A stretch of DNA of 64,000 nt from JAZKFT01 sp965246935 (GCA_965246935.1 CBDFGC010000006.1:1-64000), one strand, 5' to 3'; positions 42,271 through 51,988 are shown, counted from the stretch's first letter. The notes: generated by a model from the letters alone, not told the origin. Program-made: numbers and translations.

Positions 42271-42577
42271 TATAAATTTTAATTGGGCGGCGAAAGTAAG
42301 GAAAAAAAGCAGAAAAAAGACCGGAAGTCGGAAAGACCGGAAGATCGGAAGTGAGGAAGATTACAAGGCCGGAGGACAAAAAGTAAATAAGGGCTGACAG
42401 GAAGCGAAAAGTAAATGAATTGTTTGCAAGTGAATTTATGGTTTCCAAATAAAAGCTAAAACATAAAATAAAACTGAATACTGTCTTATAAGAAACAACT
42501 CATTAATCTTAATTATCTTCCGGACTTTCGGCCTTTCCGTCTTCCGGACTTTTCTAAATTTTTCCTACATTTACCCT

Positions 42578-42757
42578 ATGCGTAGAACAACTACTTACGG
42601 ACTGGCATTTGTTTTTTCGGGTGTCATGCTGATGGCAGTGGCTTCCTGTGCAGTAAAACGGGGTTGTCCGGCTACTGAATCAGGCTTAGGCGCTGAAAGG
42701 GTATTAGCAGGCGAAAAAGTGAAAAAGCAAAAGTTCAAGATCAAAGGGATGAATTAA
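42578..42757 (+). CDS. small lipoprotein
   Basis: 59 residues: positively charged start 'MRRTTTYG', hydrophobic 'LAFVFSGVMLMAVASC' with lipobox A-V-A-S-C (Cys 24), then a short charged tail 'GEKVKKQKFKIKGMN'. Similar tiny lipoproteins with a Lys-rich end are common in Bacteroidota. Role unknown. Preceded by TTACCCTATG without an obvious strong RBS, as usual for the phylum. Confidence 0.6.
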   Translation: MRRTTTYGLAFVFSGVMLMAVASCAVKRGCPATESGLGAERVLAGEKVKKQKFKIKGMN

Positions 42758-42940
42758 AGCAGGCAATAAGCAATTTTGCAATGGGTAAATTATACCTAAC
42801 TGTATAAAACCATGAAAGGGTAGCAAGAAGTCGGGTAGTATGAATAGTCTTGCGCCATATGATCGAATGATAACACCTGCTAAATAACAGCCAATAAAAT
42901 CGATGTTGTGCGTTATTCTTAGCAACACATTCAAATTTGT

Positions 42941-43375
42941 ATGCTTAAAAGTCTATTAGTACTAAGCTTTTTGATAGTATTTAAGTTTGATGTTTTTGGA
43001 CAAGGCTTGATTAATGCGGTTCGTCAGTATGATAATGATACACCAATTACAACATTGGATTCTTCTTTAAGTGCGATTCCTAAAACCATATTTCTTTCGC
43101 TATTTGAAGGATTCGACGATAGCACGTCCATTTTCATTAATGACACTTGCATTTATAATGATTATTTAAAGTCAAATGAATCAATTGGTCATACAGGTCT
43201 TATCCTTCCAGTTCAATTCCAAGACAGTTCCCAAATACTTATTTTGACAATACGCTTTAAGAAATCGCAAAAGCTATTAAAGGAGCAACTGACTCTAACA
43301 TACAAATCTGTCCAAGTCAGAGGACTCAGGCAGTGGATGTTTATTTATACAAACAGATTTCCAATGCTAAAATAA
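42941..43375 (+). CDS. secreted protein, unknown
   Basis: 144 residues with signal-peptide-like start 'MLKSLLVLSFLIVFKFDVFG'. The rest is beta-rich ('PKTIFLSLFEGFDDSTSIFI', 'LILPVQFQDSSQILILTIRF'). No family recognised. A/T-richer than its neighbours. The 100 bp after it hold nothing certain. Confidence 0.6.
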   Translation: MLKSLLVLSFLIVFKFDVFGQGLINAVRQYDNDTPITTLDSSLSAIPKTIFLSLFEGFDDSTSIFINDTCIYNDYLKSNESIGHTGLILPVQFQDSSQILILTIRFKKSQKLLKEQLTLTYKSVQVRGLRQWMFIYTNRFPMLK

Positions 43376-43475
43376 ATGATCACACAACGTTTGCTTGCCG
43401 AATTAGCGGCTGACGAAATGCTGTTGCCCAGACTTCGGCAAACAGTGAACATTTATAACCTCATCCACAAAGACA

Positions 43476-44426
43476 TTACTGCACCGGCAAGCCCAACCGC
43501 CTGGCACCGGCCCGGATATATGCATCTGCTGAATGACCACCTTCTTCACATATCCGGTCAATCGGTTTTCCAAACTTACGGGTAAGCGGATTAATGTTAT
43601 CCACCTTTACCGGTACGCCTCTGGGCGTATAAATGATACGGACAGGCGGCTGGGGCCGGCAGGAATAATCAGCCATAATGCCTTCATCATACTGTCCCGG
43701 TATAATAGACCCGCCGATTCCTCCATGCGAAGTATAGAAAAATTGTTCTTCGTAGTGTCCGGAGGGATTAGAGGTGGAAGTATTACTGAAATAGGAACGG
43801 GAACCAACATCGGGATGGCGCCGGGCATGAATCACATATGCTACATTTTGAACAATACTACCATCCAGGCAGGGCTGGCGGTCCACTGCATCGTACAGTC
43901 CTAAAAAATAAACTTTTACAATCGGGCTTAGCATCCGGGCCAGCAAAGTAGCAATTAGCCCGCCTCTGCTATGTCCTACAATTACGATACGTACCTGGTT
44001 TGTTGTTAATATTTGCCCGGCCAGCATTTGTGTAGTTACCCGCAACGGAAGATGCACACTTGGCGTAGTAACAAAACCGTATTCCATTTCCCGTGCCATC
44101 CGCTGGTATTCAGCGTTTTGATGGCAACTGTTTACATCAAACATAGTAAGTGGCCTTACATGATGCTGTGTAAGCTGCGGAAAGTGATACTGAAGACGGC
44201 GATAAATAAAATCAATGGCGTGTTGTAATACCGGTTCGGATTCAATACCAAAAGTGGTATCGGAGGGGCCATCAAAAAATTGTCGGTCTATCCCTTTCGC
44301 ACCATAGTTAAAAGATTCAATAAACCGATACACGCTGCTGTTGCTGCCATCCGGTTTCCTCCATTTGGAGCTGCCGGTTCCATCAATCCCTACTACGATA
44401 TACCGAACGGATGACTGCTGGTCCAC
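43476..44426 (-). CDS. DUF2235-like alpha/beta hydrolase, candidate T6SS lipase effector
   Basis: 316 residues, no signal peptide. 'VVGIDGTGSSKW' near residue 14 parallels the DUF2235 start 'FDGTxN'. The serine nucleophile is S153 in 'IVIVGHSRGGLIATLLARML'; Asp in 'FLGLYDAVDRQP' (D179 or D182); His in 'FFYTSHGGIGGS' (H234), matching the DUF2235 'FpGxHsDvGGGY' block. DUF2235/Tle1 proteins are phospholipase effectors of T6SS in Proteobacteria. This gene borders the T6SSiii cluster (tssE begins 275 bp away, divergent), so an effector role is a fair inference. No obvious immunity protein beside it. Confidence 0.72.
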   Translation of the reverse strand: MDQQSSVRYIVVGIDGTGSSKWRKPDGSNSSVYRFIESFNYGAKGIDRQFFDGPSDTTFGIESEPVLQHAIDFIYRRLQYHFPQLTQHHVRPLTMFDVNSCHQNAEYQRMAREMEYGFVTTPSVHLPLRVTTQMLAGQILTTNQVRIVIVGHSRGGLIATLLARMLSPIVKVYFLGLYDAVDRQPCLDGSIVQNVAYVIHARRHPDVGSRSYFSNTSTSNPSGHYEEQFFYTSHGGIGGSIIPGQYDEGIMADYSCRPQPPVRIIYTPRGVPVKVDNINPLTRKFGKPIDRICEEGGHSADAYIRAGARRLGLPVQ

Positions 44427-44701
44427 GGGTAAATAGTTTATTGTAATAGTCCAATTTTTAAGCCAAAGGCCATCTGCAAAATAACACTACCTGCCGGAAA
44501 TACTTTTAAACAAAATGATTTCCTGTTTTTAATTAGGTGTAATACAACTATTTGCGGCATTATTTTAGTTTAAAATCAAAATAAGTTTCCGAAATTGTGC
44601 CCCTCCGGCCGTCTATAAAGCCATTTCAAGACAACCCCTTTTGACCCTGGCTCTCTCCGTAAAACGTTTTGAAAATTTCTGTTTTTTACAAAAGCCAGGT
44701 T

Positions 44702-45136
44702 ATGCCAGCAAGTTATTATTCATTGCCATTTGATGTAGGCTTAATTACCAAAAAGGTTGAGCTGCCCCGCTGTTCCCTGCGGCAATCTATTGCACATCAT
44801 TTACATTTACTCCTTACCACATCATTTGGCGAACTGCTGTGCGACGAGAAATTTGGAAGCAGTATCTGGGATGCTGATTTTGATAATGTGGATTACCGCA
44901 GCCGGCAAAAAGAGGTGATACTGCAATCGTTGCTGGCAGCCGTAAAGCACTATGAACCGCGTATTGAAAATGTACGGATTGATACTACTTTATACCAGGA
45001 AGAAATAATGGTCCATACCAATAACACCCGTGCAAAAAAACGATTGGATGTATTGATTAATGCTACCGTAAAAGCTACAAACGAACCAATTGTGTACAGG
45101 GACAATTTTTTCATCAGCCCGTTGTCTTACAACTAA
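44702..45136 (+). CDS. tssE: T6SS baseplate subunit TssE (gp25-like)
   Basis: 144 residues from ATG 44702; the frame from TTG 44669 is not needed. GPW/gp25 fold: 'RCSLRQSIAHHLHLLLTTSFGELLCDEKFGSSIWDAD', the 'TxxGElxxdpxfG' block, then 'ILQSLLAAVKHYEPRIENVRI' (the E-P-R motif) and 'KKRLDVLINATV'. Connects sheath and baseplate wedge, as gp25 does in phage T4. First gene of the plus-strand T6SSiii run; tssF starts 9 bp after its stop. Confidence 0.9.
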   Translation: MPASYYSLPFDVGLITKKVELPRCSLRQSIAHHLHLLLTTSFGELLCDEKFGSSIWDADFDNVDYRSRQKEVILQSLLAAVKHYEPRIENVRIDTTLYQEEIMVHTNNTRAKKRLDVLINATVKATNEPIVYRDNFFISPLSYN

Positions 45137-45145
45137 TTTATTGTA

Positions 45146-47020
45146 ATGCAGGAGAACCAAACACAGATCAAAAGCCGCATGTTGCGTACTGCTGCTAAAG
45201 TGTGGGGCCACCCCGAAACAGAAGCGGAAACAGCTTTTGATCCGTTGGTAGGCCTAATGCTGGCAGTAAATGCTGCTGAGTTCGAAAGAGTATCGAACGA
45301 TATTCATCAGTCTAATACAAGGGTACTACAGCAAATGGTGCAATTACTGGCGCCGGATGCGCTTACCGGCCCGTTGCCCTCCCATGCGTTGCTCAATACC
45401 GTTAGTACTGATGCCTCGGCCAATCTGAGCCCGATGGATCAGTTTTTTGTACCGGTACGGCAGGTGGCTGCTACCGAAAATGGTGTTCAGGAAAAATGGA
45501 AAGATTATTTTTTTACACCTGCTGTTAATTGTTATGTTACAAAATGTAGCATCCGTTATCTGGCAGCCGGCAGCCGGCTATTCCGGATGGGCAGCAGCTT
45601 ATCAAAGGAAATAATGGCCATCAGCACTGCCTCTAACCTGCCTCCTTCTACTTTATGGCTGGGCATTGATGGGCCGGGCATCAACCTGGATAACAGCCAG
45701 TTTTGCTTTCAGTTATTTAACGAAGCAGTAAACACGATATTTTATCATCATTTACCTTATGCCAAATGGTTTTTTGGGGATGAGGTATTGCAGCATAAGC
45801 CTGGCTATAATGATGAAGCAGCGAATGCCGATAAACTGAACATTGAGCAATTGCTGAAGCAGCAAAACAACCTGACCCATAAAATGCTGCAACAGGTAAA
45901 TGGGTTGTACCGGCATTTATTCATCACCCTAAAAGATAATAATGCTGCCACGGCCAATGCCCAACAGCCACTACCGGAGGAAATAGCCATTTCTTTTTCG
46001 CCTGCTATTATTCAGGAGATTAGTAAAAGCAATGTGCGTTGGATAAAAGTGGTTTTTCCGGAAAATATTACCGGTAGTTTATTGGAAGAAGTAAGTTGCA
46101 GCATCAACACCTTTCCGGTAGTAAACCGCCACCTGCACGAAAGCACACACCGCATACAGGATATCGTAAATATTCTGCCGCTGCTTACTGATGAATTATT
46201 TTTTGATTTGCATGAAGTGAGCGATTCAGAAGGCCGCTTACTAAACGTAAGAGATCTGAAAAAAGAACGTAAAAATGACATCAATGTTATGCTGCGCCGT
46301 GGTGGCGTGGGCCGCTTTGATGAGCGGGATGCTGCTGCTATTATTGAACACCTGATACAATTGCTGCGTGACGAAAGTGCCTCATTTGCCATGCTGGGAA
46401 AAGATTTTATAGCCGGCGAAATCAAGCTGCTGCAGCAAACGGTGAATAAGCTGGAACAACAAATGCTTAGCCTGAACCCGGCTACTGAAAAGGCTTCTTA
46501 CCTGATTGTACGGGGTAGCTCAAAACCGGCCATCCGCAACTTGTTGGTAAATTACTGGTCGGTAGCAGGCAGCAATGCCAACGATATAAAAGCCGGCACA
46601 CACCTGATGCCTTATAAAACAGCCGGTGTAGATCATAACCGTACCCAATTAATAACGGCTACTACCGGCGGCCGGGCCCGGCTGGGGTCGGCGGAAAGTA
46701 TTGTAGCTTATAAAAGTGCCGTACTAAGCCGCGAAAGGATTATCAGCCAGGAAGATGTGCGGCTTTTTTGTGCGCTACAGTTGGGCAATACAGTAGAAAA
46801 CGTAACGGTGCGTAAAGGCGTAATGATAGCCGCCGATAACCTGCAGGGGTACAAAAAAACGGTGGATGTGCATATTTCGCTGGAACGGAAAGCGTATGAA
46901 GAGGCTGCCGAAAAAGGAGAACTGGATTATCGGAAACAAATGCTGAACATGCAGCTTACGGAACGATCGGCAACGCTACTGCCCTATCGTATTTTTTTTG
47001 ATGAACCACAAAAAGCCTGA
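45146..47020 (+). CDS. tssF: T6SS baseplate subunit TssF
   Basis: 624 residues, within the family range. 'MLRTAAKVWGHPETEAETAFDPLVGLMLAVNAAEF' N-terminus, characteristic of the Bacteroidota TssF form; 'LIVRGSSKPAIRNLLVNYW' and 'INTFPVVNRHLHE' (the 'xFPxxNrxl' block of TssF) in the middle; C-terminal 'ISQEDVRLFCALQLGNTVENVTVRKGV'. Works with TssG, TssE and TssK as the baseplate wedge. Between tssE (9 bp) and tssG (2 bp), clearly one operon. Confidence 0.9.
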   Translation: MQENQTQIKSRMLRTAAKVWGHPETEAETAFDPLVGLMLAVNAAEFERVSNDIHQSNTRVLQQMVQLLAPDALTGPLPSHALLNTVSTDASANLSPMDQFFVPVRQVAATENGVQEKWKDYFFTPAVNCYVTKCSIRYLAAGSRLFRMGSSLSKEIMAISTASNLPPSTLWLGIDGPGINLDNSQFCFQLFNEAVNTIFYHHLPYAKWFFGDEVLQHKPGYNDEAANADKLNIEQLLKQQNNLTHKMLQQVNGLYRHLFITLKDNNAATANAQQPLPEEIAISFSPAIIQEISKSNVRWIKVVFPENITGSLLEEVSCSINTFPVVNRHLHESTHRIQDIVNILPLLTDELFFDLHEVSDSEGRLLNVRDLKKERKNDINVMLRRGGVGRFDERDAAAIIEHLIQLLRDESASFAMLGKDFIAGEIKLLQQTVNKLEQQMLSLNPATEKASYLIVRGSSKPAIRNLLVNYWSVAGSNANDIKAGTHLMPYKTAGVDHNRTQLITATTGGRARLGSAESIVAYKSAVLSRERIISQEDVRLFCALQLGNTVENVTVRKGVMIAADNLQGYKKTVDVHISLERKAYEEAAEKGELDYRKQMLNMQLTERSATLLPYRIFFDEPQKA

Positions 47021-47022
47021 AC

Positions 47023-47967
47023 ATGAGGGACAAGGAAATACTGAATAAAGTAAAAGACGAATTGCAACAGCGGCAGGGCGATGTAAAAGCGGAAGTATGG
47101 CTAAATCAGGCTATGGAAAACGGATTAGAATCCAGTGATTTTGTAGCAACTAACGACTTGTTTTTTGAAAGGGAATTCAGCCGGGATATTTGTAAAACTG
47201 AACTGGTGGAAGCCGGCTGGCTGAATGATTACCTGGAGTTGCATTTATCAAGGCCGGGTTTGTATGATTTACTGCCGGAAGGGCTTTTCTTTCAGCCGAA
47301 AATAGCCGATATGCAAAAAGTGCTGAGCGTAGCTGAAATGGCAGCACAGTACCGGGTAAATAAAGCAAAAGAAAAGGAGATACGCCGGTTTTTTAAGCCC
47401 TTTGAAAACGAATTTTTTTATCAGCAGCTACAATTGGAACGGGAAGAAATACGCCTGCTGGATGGCTTACGGGAGGGCCGGCTAAACCATTTTTTTCTCC
47501 GCTTCTGGGATTTGCCGGAGGCACTGGATCTATCGCTTTCCATATCGTTGCTATTATTATTGCCTTATGCACACCAAATTGCCGGAAACATAACACTGAT
47601 GCAGCAGACGTTGAGCATTTTATTACAGGAGGCGGTATTTATAAAAAGCGGACATCCACAGCCAACCCCTGTTGGAGAATTAGTACAACCGCTTGGTATG
47701 CAGGCCTTGGGCGACACGATGGTTTGCGGCAGTGAGTTTATGGAGGATTACCCTGTACTGGTATATCAAATCGGCCCGTTGAAAAATTCAACCGTAACCA
47801 GCTATCTTACCGGCGGCGAAAATGAATTGCTCATCCACACATTCAACCGTTTTTTTGCGCCGCTGGAAGCCGATATTACGGTACAGATAGAAATAGAAAG
47901 AAGCCAGGTTTCTATGGAAATGAGCGAAACATCGCAGCCGATCCTGGGATATACGTCGGTTCTTTAG
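47023..47967 (+). CDS. tssG: T6SS baseplate subunit TssG
   Basis: 314 residues. Little local motif strength, but the position right after tssF (2 bp gap), the length and the C-terminal block ('VYQIGPLKNSTVTSYLTGGENELLIHTFNRFFAPLEADITVQIEIE') fit the Bacteroidota TssG. Cytoplasmic baseplate wedge protein. After it, 47968-48257 is a 290-bp gap with a degenerate GGGGGC repeat (CCCCGTTGGGGGCAAC). Confidence 0.8.
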   Translation: MRDKEILNKVKDELQQRQGDVKAEVWLNQAMENGLESSDFVATNDLFFEREFSRDICKTELVEAGWLNDYLELHLSRPGLYDLLPEGLFFQPKIADMQKVLSVAEMAAQYRVNKAKEKEIRRFFKPFENEFFYQQLQLEREEIRLLDGLREGRLNHFFLRFWDLPEALDLSLSISLLLLLPYAHQIAGNITLMQQTLSILLQEAVFIKSGHPQPTPVGELVQPLGMQALGDTMVCGSEFMEDYPVLVYQIGPLKNSTVTSYLTGGENELLIHTFNRFFAPLEADITVQIEIERSQVSMEMSETSQPILGYTSVL

Positions 47968-48257
47968 TTGGCAGTGAAGTAGTCTGCAGGTGACAGTCTT
48001 TGATTACTACTTTTATAGGTTTCACATCACGGGTAACTTGGTTCGATTATTTTCTTTTTTAGACAAGGCAATCATTTATTGAATTTATACAGTGTTAGCA
48101 CTATTACGGTTTTGCACTACCATATAGCGTTACTGATGCGAAGACAATGACTAATAAAAAAAATATACACTAACCAAAATTTTACGGTTCTCATTCCTCC
48201 CCCGTTGGGGGCAACTGAAAAGTTGGGAACGAAGTTCAGGGTGGGGGCTCCTACGCA

Positions 48258-49136
48258 ATGCAAATGGAAAAATGGATGTCGCCTGAAGTACAACGGATGC
48301 TGGCTATGCTGGGTATTGGCTTTATTGGCCTGGCGGTAGTGATGGGTTTTGTGATCGCCAAAATCAAGGGTAGCTTCAAACCCTTTACCAAGCCTACTGT
48401 TTTTTACATATTGGCTTACGGTGCTGCCTTTGCCATATTAGGTTTTGGCATTTACTTTTCCTGGTTTTCTTCTTGCCTGCAGTACTACATTTTTTTCCAA
48501 GTGTTAATGGCTGCATTGGGCAGCCTGCATGTGTACACCATGTACCGGGTATTAAAATGGACAGGAAGCGATACATTCTGGCCCGAACTAATCCTAACGC
48601 TGGTTATCACGTTGTTAGGTGCCTTGTGCTTTATTATGACCTACCGTATCATTAACAAGGAAGGGCTGGAAATGGCCATGGCATCTGCCGCTCTTTTTTT
48701 TATACCACCTTTTTTTGTGTATAAAGCGTATAGAGCCGCTATTGCCATACCACCCAAAATTGTGCGGCAGTGGTTTTACCCGCTCAACCAGCAAAGTATG
48801 ATGGAGCCGGATGAAAGCAAGCTCAAAAACCTGCTGGTCATTAGTTTTGAGTTTCAGAAAAAAAACGGCGATAAATATTATACTAACTTCAGGGCAAAAG
48901 CCCCGATAGATATGGAGTTTGGTGAATTGTTCTATTACTTTATTAACGATTATAATGAAAGGCATCCCAACAGCACCATTAACTACACTACCGAAATGCA
49001 GGAACCCAATGGCTGGATATTTTACAAAAAACCAAAATGGTTCACCATTGTTACAAGTTACATCAATGCCGAAAAAACAGTATTTATCAATAACATCAGG
49101 GAAAACGATGTCATCATTTGCAGCCGCATTACCTGA
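48258..49136 (+). CDS. tssN: T6SSiii membrane protein TssN
   Basis: 292 residues (ATG 48258, or 48264). Five membrane helices in the first 160 residues ('MLGIGFIGLAVVMGFVIAKI', 'FYILAYGAAFAILGFGIYFS', 'YIFFQVLMAALGSLHVYTMY', 'ELILTLVITLLGALCFIMTY', 'MASAALFFIPPFFVYKAY'), then a soluble C-terminal domain ('NLLVISFEFQKKNGDKYYTN'). This architecture and its place between tssG and tssK match TssN, found only in T6SS subtype iii, which lacks TssJ/L/M. Probably part of the inner-membrane complex. Confidence 0.85.
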   Translation: MQMEKWMSPEVQRMLAMLGIGFIGLAVVMGFVIAKIKGSFKPFTKPTVFYILAYGAAFAILGFGIYFSWFSSCLQYYIFFQVLMAALGSLHVYTMYRVLKWTGSDTFWPELILTLVITLLGALCFIMTYRIINKEGLEMAMASAALFFIPPFFVYKAYRAAIAIPPKIVRQWFYPLNQQSMMEPDESKLKNLLVISFEFQKKNGDKYYTNFRAKAPIDMEFGELFYYFINDYNERHPNSTINYTTEMQEPNGWIFYKKPKWFTIVTSYINAEKTVFINNIRENDVIICSRIT

Positions 49137-49143
49137 TGTTATT

Positions 49144-49344
49144 TACCACATAGGCACATAAGGAACACATAAGTTCACATAGAAATACAGAAGTAAAATA
49201 AACAGTTAAGAAGTAAAGCCAATAAGTCAAATATTATGAAACATGTTTATTCCACTCAAATAAGTAAAACGGAGTTTTTTCCCTTTCCTGTATTTATTGT
49301 ATTCTTATGTGAACCTATGTGTTCCTAATGTTCCTATGTGGTGA
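49144..49344. repeat. imperfect inverted repeat in the tssN-tssK spacer
   Basis: Left ACCACATAGGCACATAAGGA plus ACACATAAGTTCACATAG (about 49144-49187) and right CTTATGTGAACCTATGTGTT then CCTAATGTTCCTATGTGGTG (about 49301-49344) are near-complements, enclosing about 110 bp. Built of short CACATA(A/G)G units, a type of dispersed spacer repeat; may form a long stem in the transcript between the two genes. Confidence 0.6.
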
Positions 49345-49360
49345 AAAAAAACTATAATCA

Positions 49361-50539
49361 ATGAATCAAAAGAACGAATTTTTACCGGTGAATTGGGTGG
49401 ACGGCATGAAGATTAACAAGACGCATTTTCAGGCACAGAACCATGCCGTCACCTATGGGCAGGCCAGTGCAACGCAGGTATTTCTTAATCACCACAATTA
49501 TGGGCTGCTGCCAAATGATGAGGTAAAAAGAGGCCGCCGTAACATTGTGGCGTTTCTGGATAATGCACAATATGTATATGTACGCATCATGCAGTGCGAT
49601 GCCGTAACCCGTGGTGGCCATGCCATTCATTTTAGCCACGATACAGCGTTGGACAACCATAATCTTTCTACCCAAATACCGGGGTTGAGCGTACCCTATG
49701 CGCAACTGGCCGGAAAAGGGCAATCTTATTTTGTAGTACTTGCGGTAGACCCCTATAACCGTACACCTTTCGGTGAGGCCGGCCTGGAAGAAACACCGCC
49801 CCGGCTACCATTTACGCTACCCCGTTATAGCCTGCATTTACTAACGGCAGAAGAAACCAGTATTGATACCATTGGCCCGTTTCAACTTCCGGTAAGTAAA
49901 GTAATTATCGAAGGAAATGCAGTGCGGATTGATGAGGATTATATACCCCCCTGTGCGGCCGTAAACAGCCACCAGGAACTGCTGGATGTACACGCCGGAT
50001 TGGAAGAGTTTTTTGGTAAAATGGAAACTCTTTCCTTACAGATTTTGCAGAAAATAAAAGTAAAAAAACAAACCAATGATCTGTCAGAAGCAGTAGGTAA
50101 AATGTGTGAGAACATGATTGTGTATACCGCTACCGAATTTTCTAATTTCCGCACTACCTACTTGTTTCAGCCACCGGTATTTATGGTATCTTCTGCCAGC
50201 GGCTTTGCAAGGCTTGTTAAAAATTCAATGGATATTTACCTAGGTACCCTTAAAGAGGAACTGGTGAACTATTTTACCGAGTGGTGCAATATTCCGCAGG
50301 CCGATTTTGAAGGCGCTATCACTTCTCTTTGCAATCATCGGTACGATCACCTGGACATCAATGTAGCACTGGATAAAGTGTTGCATTTTACCCGTATTAT
50401 TTCTACCTTGTTTACCAGCCTGGCAGCATTGGATTATATTGGTAAGAAACGGGAGGCCGGCATTTTTGTAAAAGAGCAACTGCTGATACCTGAAGTAGAA
50501 ATACAGGCAACAAAACGCAGGAGCTTTTTAGCAGATTAA
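49361..50539 (+). CDS. tssK: T6SS baseplate subunit TssK
   Basis: 392 residues. 'LPVNWVDGMKINKTHFQAQN' start is the Bacteroidota version of TssK's opening 'xxvxWxeGmxLxpqHFq' block; 'GLLPNDEVKRGRRNIVAFL', 'YPLHLLTAEE'-like strand 'YSLHLLTAEETSIDTIGPFQ', and a C-terminal helical domain ('VLHFTRIISTLFTSLAALDY'). TssK trimers link the baseplate to the membrane complex. Same strand and cluster as tssN and tssO. Confidence 0.9.
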   Translation: MNQKNEFLPVNWVDGMKINKTHFQAQNHAVTYGQASATQVFLNHHNYGLLPNDEVKRGRRNIVAFLDNAQYVYVRIMQCDAVTRGGHAIHFSHDTALDNHNLSTQIPGLSVPYAQLAGKGQSYFVVLAVDPYNRTPFGEAGLEETPPRLPFTLPRYSLHLLTAEETSIDTIGPFQLPVSKVIIEGNAVRIDEDYIPPCAAVNSHQELLDVHAGLEEFFGKMETLSLQILQKIKVKKQTNDLSEAVGKMCENMIVYTATEFSNFRTTYLFQPPVFMVSSASGFARLVKNSMDIYLGTLKEELVNYFTEWCNIPQADFEGAITSLCNHRYDHLDINVALDKVLHFTRIISTLFTSLAALDYIGKKREAGIFVKEQLLIPEVEIQATKRRSFLAD

Positions 50540-50643
50540 TAGCCACACCCCTGTAGTTTATACTGTAAGCATCTGACCTACACCCTATCGTAAATGGTGA
50601 ATTTTAAATCCTGAATCTTGAATTATTAATTATTAATTATCCT

Positions 50644-51183
50644 ATGGCACATGTATTAAACAAGCCGGAACGCAACCAGGCTTTCTGGAAATTTCTTTTC
50701 TTTTTCCTGCTTTCTACTGCTTTAATCGTAGGTGCAGTGTATTTTGATGTCTTTATACCTACTAAGGAAAATGAAAAACTGCGTAAACAAGTGTCACGTT
50801 ATAACGCGCAGGCAAAGGAGCAACAAAAATTTGTGAAAGGAATGGAAGATGTCAATGGCTTATTTGATTCACTCATGAAAAAAGATGTTAGTCCTGAGTC
50901 ACGTACTGCCATCTCCAATGATATAACTGACAGAATTGGAGATCTGAGGCGTTTGCAGGACAGGGATAGTAGTATGTACAGTGGATTGAAAAGTAGAATT
51001 GAGACAGTGTATCTCAAGTACTTAACAGCCACTAAAGAAAATATGAGTATGGCCGAACTAAAGGGGGAGCTAACAGAGTGCCAGGGTAAATATAAAGATG
51101 CAAAAGATGCTTATGACAAAGCGGACGCAAGTCTAAAACTGTGCAATGCGGCCGCAACGGCAAGGAATCCTCAGAACTATTAA
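50644..51183 (+). CDS. tssO: T6SSiii protein TssO
   Basis: 179 residues: short cytoplasmic start, one membrane helix ('FLFFFLLSTALIVGAVYFDVFIP', residues about 17-39), then a long charged coiled-coil-like periplasmic part. Size, topology and position after tssK fit TssO, a subtype-iii-specific protein of unknown structure thought to belong to the envelope complex. 104 bp after tssK. The 193-bp spacer to the next gene is convergent with the NlpC/P60 gene. Confidence 0.82.
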   Translation: MAHVLNKPERNQAFWKFLFFFLLSTALIVGAVYFDVFIPTKENEKLRKQVSRYNAQAKEQQKFVKGMEDVNGLFDSLMKKDVSPESRTAISNDITDRIGDLRRLQDRDSSMYSGLKSRIETVYLKYLTATKENMSMAELKGELTECQGKYKDAKDAYDKADASLKLCNAAATARNPQNY

Positions 51184-51376
51184 CAGGGATAGGCGGGTAA
51201 ACGTAAAATCAAAAAAAGAAGTAAAGTATAAAAAGGAAACCTTTAAGGATATGAAATAAGAACAAATTAATGCTGCATCCTACTTCCTCTTTCTGTTTTT
51301 CAACCTGCCAGTGCTATTATATCTTACCGACACGTACCTTTCATAATAAAAGACTTGCTATCAACTGGCAAATTCG

Positions 51377-51988
51377 CTATTTCTTCACAATCACTCTTCC
51401 GGATGCCACATAAATATTTTTCCAGTATCTGGTATCCAAATTGGCAACACATACACCAAAATGAGTAGATGCATTTACAAACATACGGTTACCTAAATAT
51501 AAGCCTACATGCGAAACTTCCTTCTCAGATGTTGTGGTAAAGAAGATAAGATCACCTTCCTGAAGGTAATGGCGGCTGCCAAAGAGATCTATATTATTAT
51601 TGTGGAACTGATCAATAGATGTACGGGGAATATGGATATGGTAAACATCAGCCAGCAAGCGTTGTACAAAAGCGGAACAGTCAATACCCTTCCGAGTAGT
51701 GCCGCCCCAGAGATAAGGCGTATTCAACCAGGAATCAATAAAACTGTACAGGCGTATATTGCTAATGCTATCCGGTGGTATACGCAGAAAGGCAGCATAC
51801 TTAAGTTGTATACTCTGAGCGTTATTACCCGTGCTGTTTGCAACGGTGACTGGTGGCGGCTGCACCGGTGCAGGCTCATCATACTCAATAACACCAGGAA
51901 TAATTGGTGGGCGGTGACACGATGTAATCGCAGCGAGCAGCATTACTGTAATTATCCTTTTTGCATTAGTAAAAAACAAAGTTTTCAT
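51377..51988 (-). CDS. NlpC/P60 peptidoglycan hydrolase, lipoprotein
   Basis: 203 residues from ATG 51988; the frame extends upstream to 52036 but the leader starts here. Lipobox 'LLAAITSC' (Cys 24). C40 peptidase domain from about residue 80: catalytic C104 in 'KGIDCSAFVQRLL', H160 in 'EVSHVGLYLG', third residue H176 in 'ASTHFGVCV'. Cleaves peptide stems of peptidoglycan from the membrane-anchored position. It is the only minus-strand gene inside the T6SS run, suggesting it opens the wall for the apparatus or is a later insertion. Confidence 0.88.
   Translation of the reverse strand: MKTLFFTNAKRIITVMLLAAITSCHRPPIIPGVIEYDEPAPVQPPPVTVANSTGNNAQSIQLKYAAFLRIPPDSISNIRLYSFIDSWLNTPYLWGGTTRKGIDCSAFVQRLLADVYHIHIPRTSIDQFHNNNIDLFGSRHYLQEGDLIFFTTTSEKEVSHVGLYLGNRMFVNASTHFGVCVANLDTRYWKNIYVASGRVIVKK

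Noticed and set aside
43376..43585. 69-residue plus-strand frame starting right at the stop of 42941-43375
   Set aside because: Half of it overlaps the lipase gene antisense and nothing is conserved; kept out despite the tempting adjacency.
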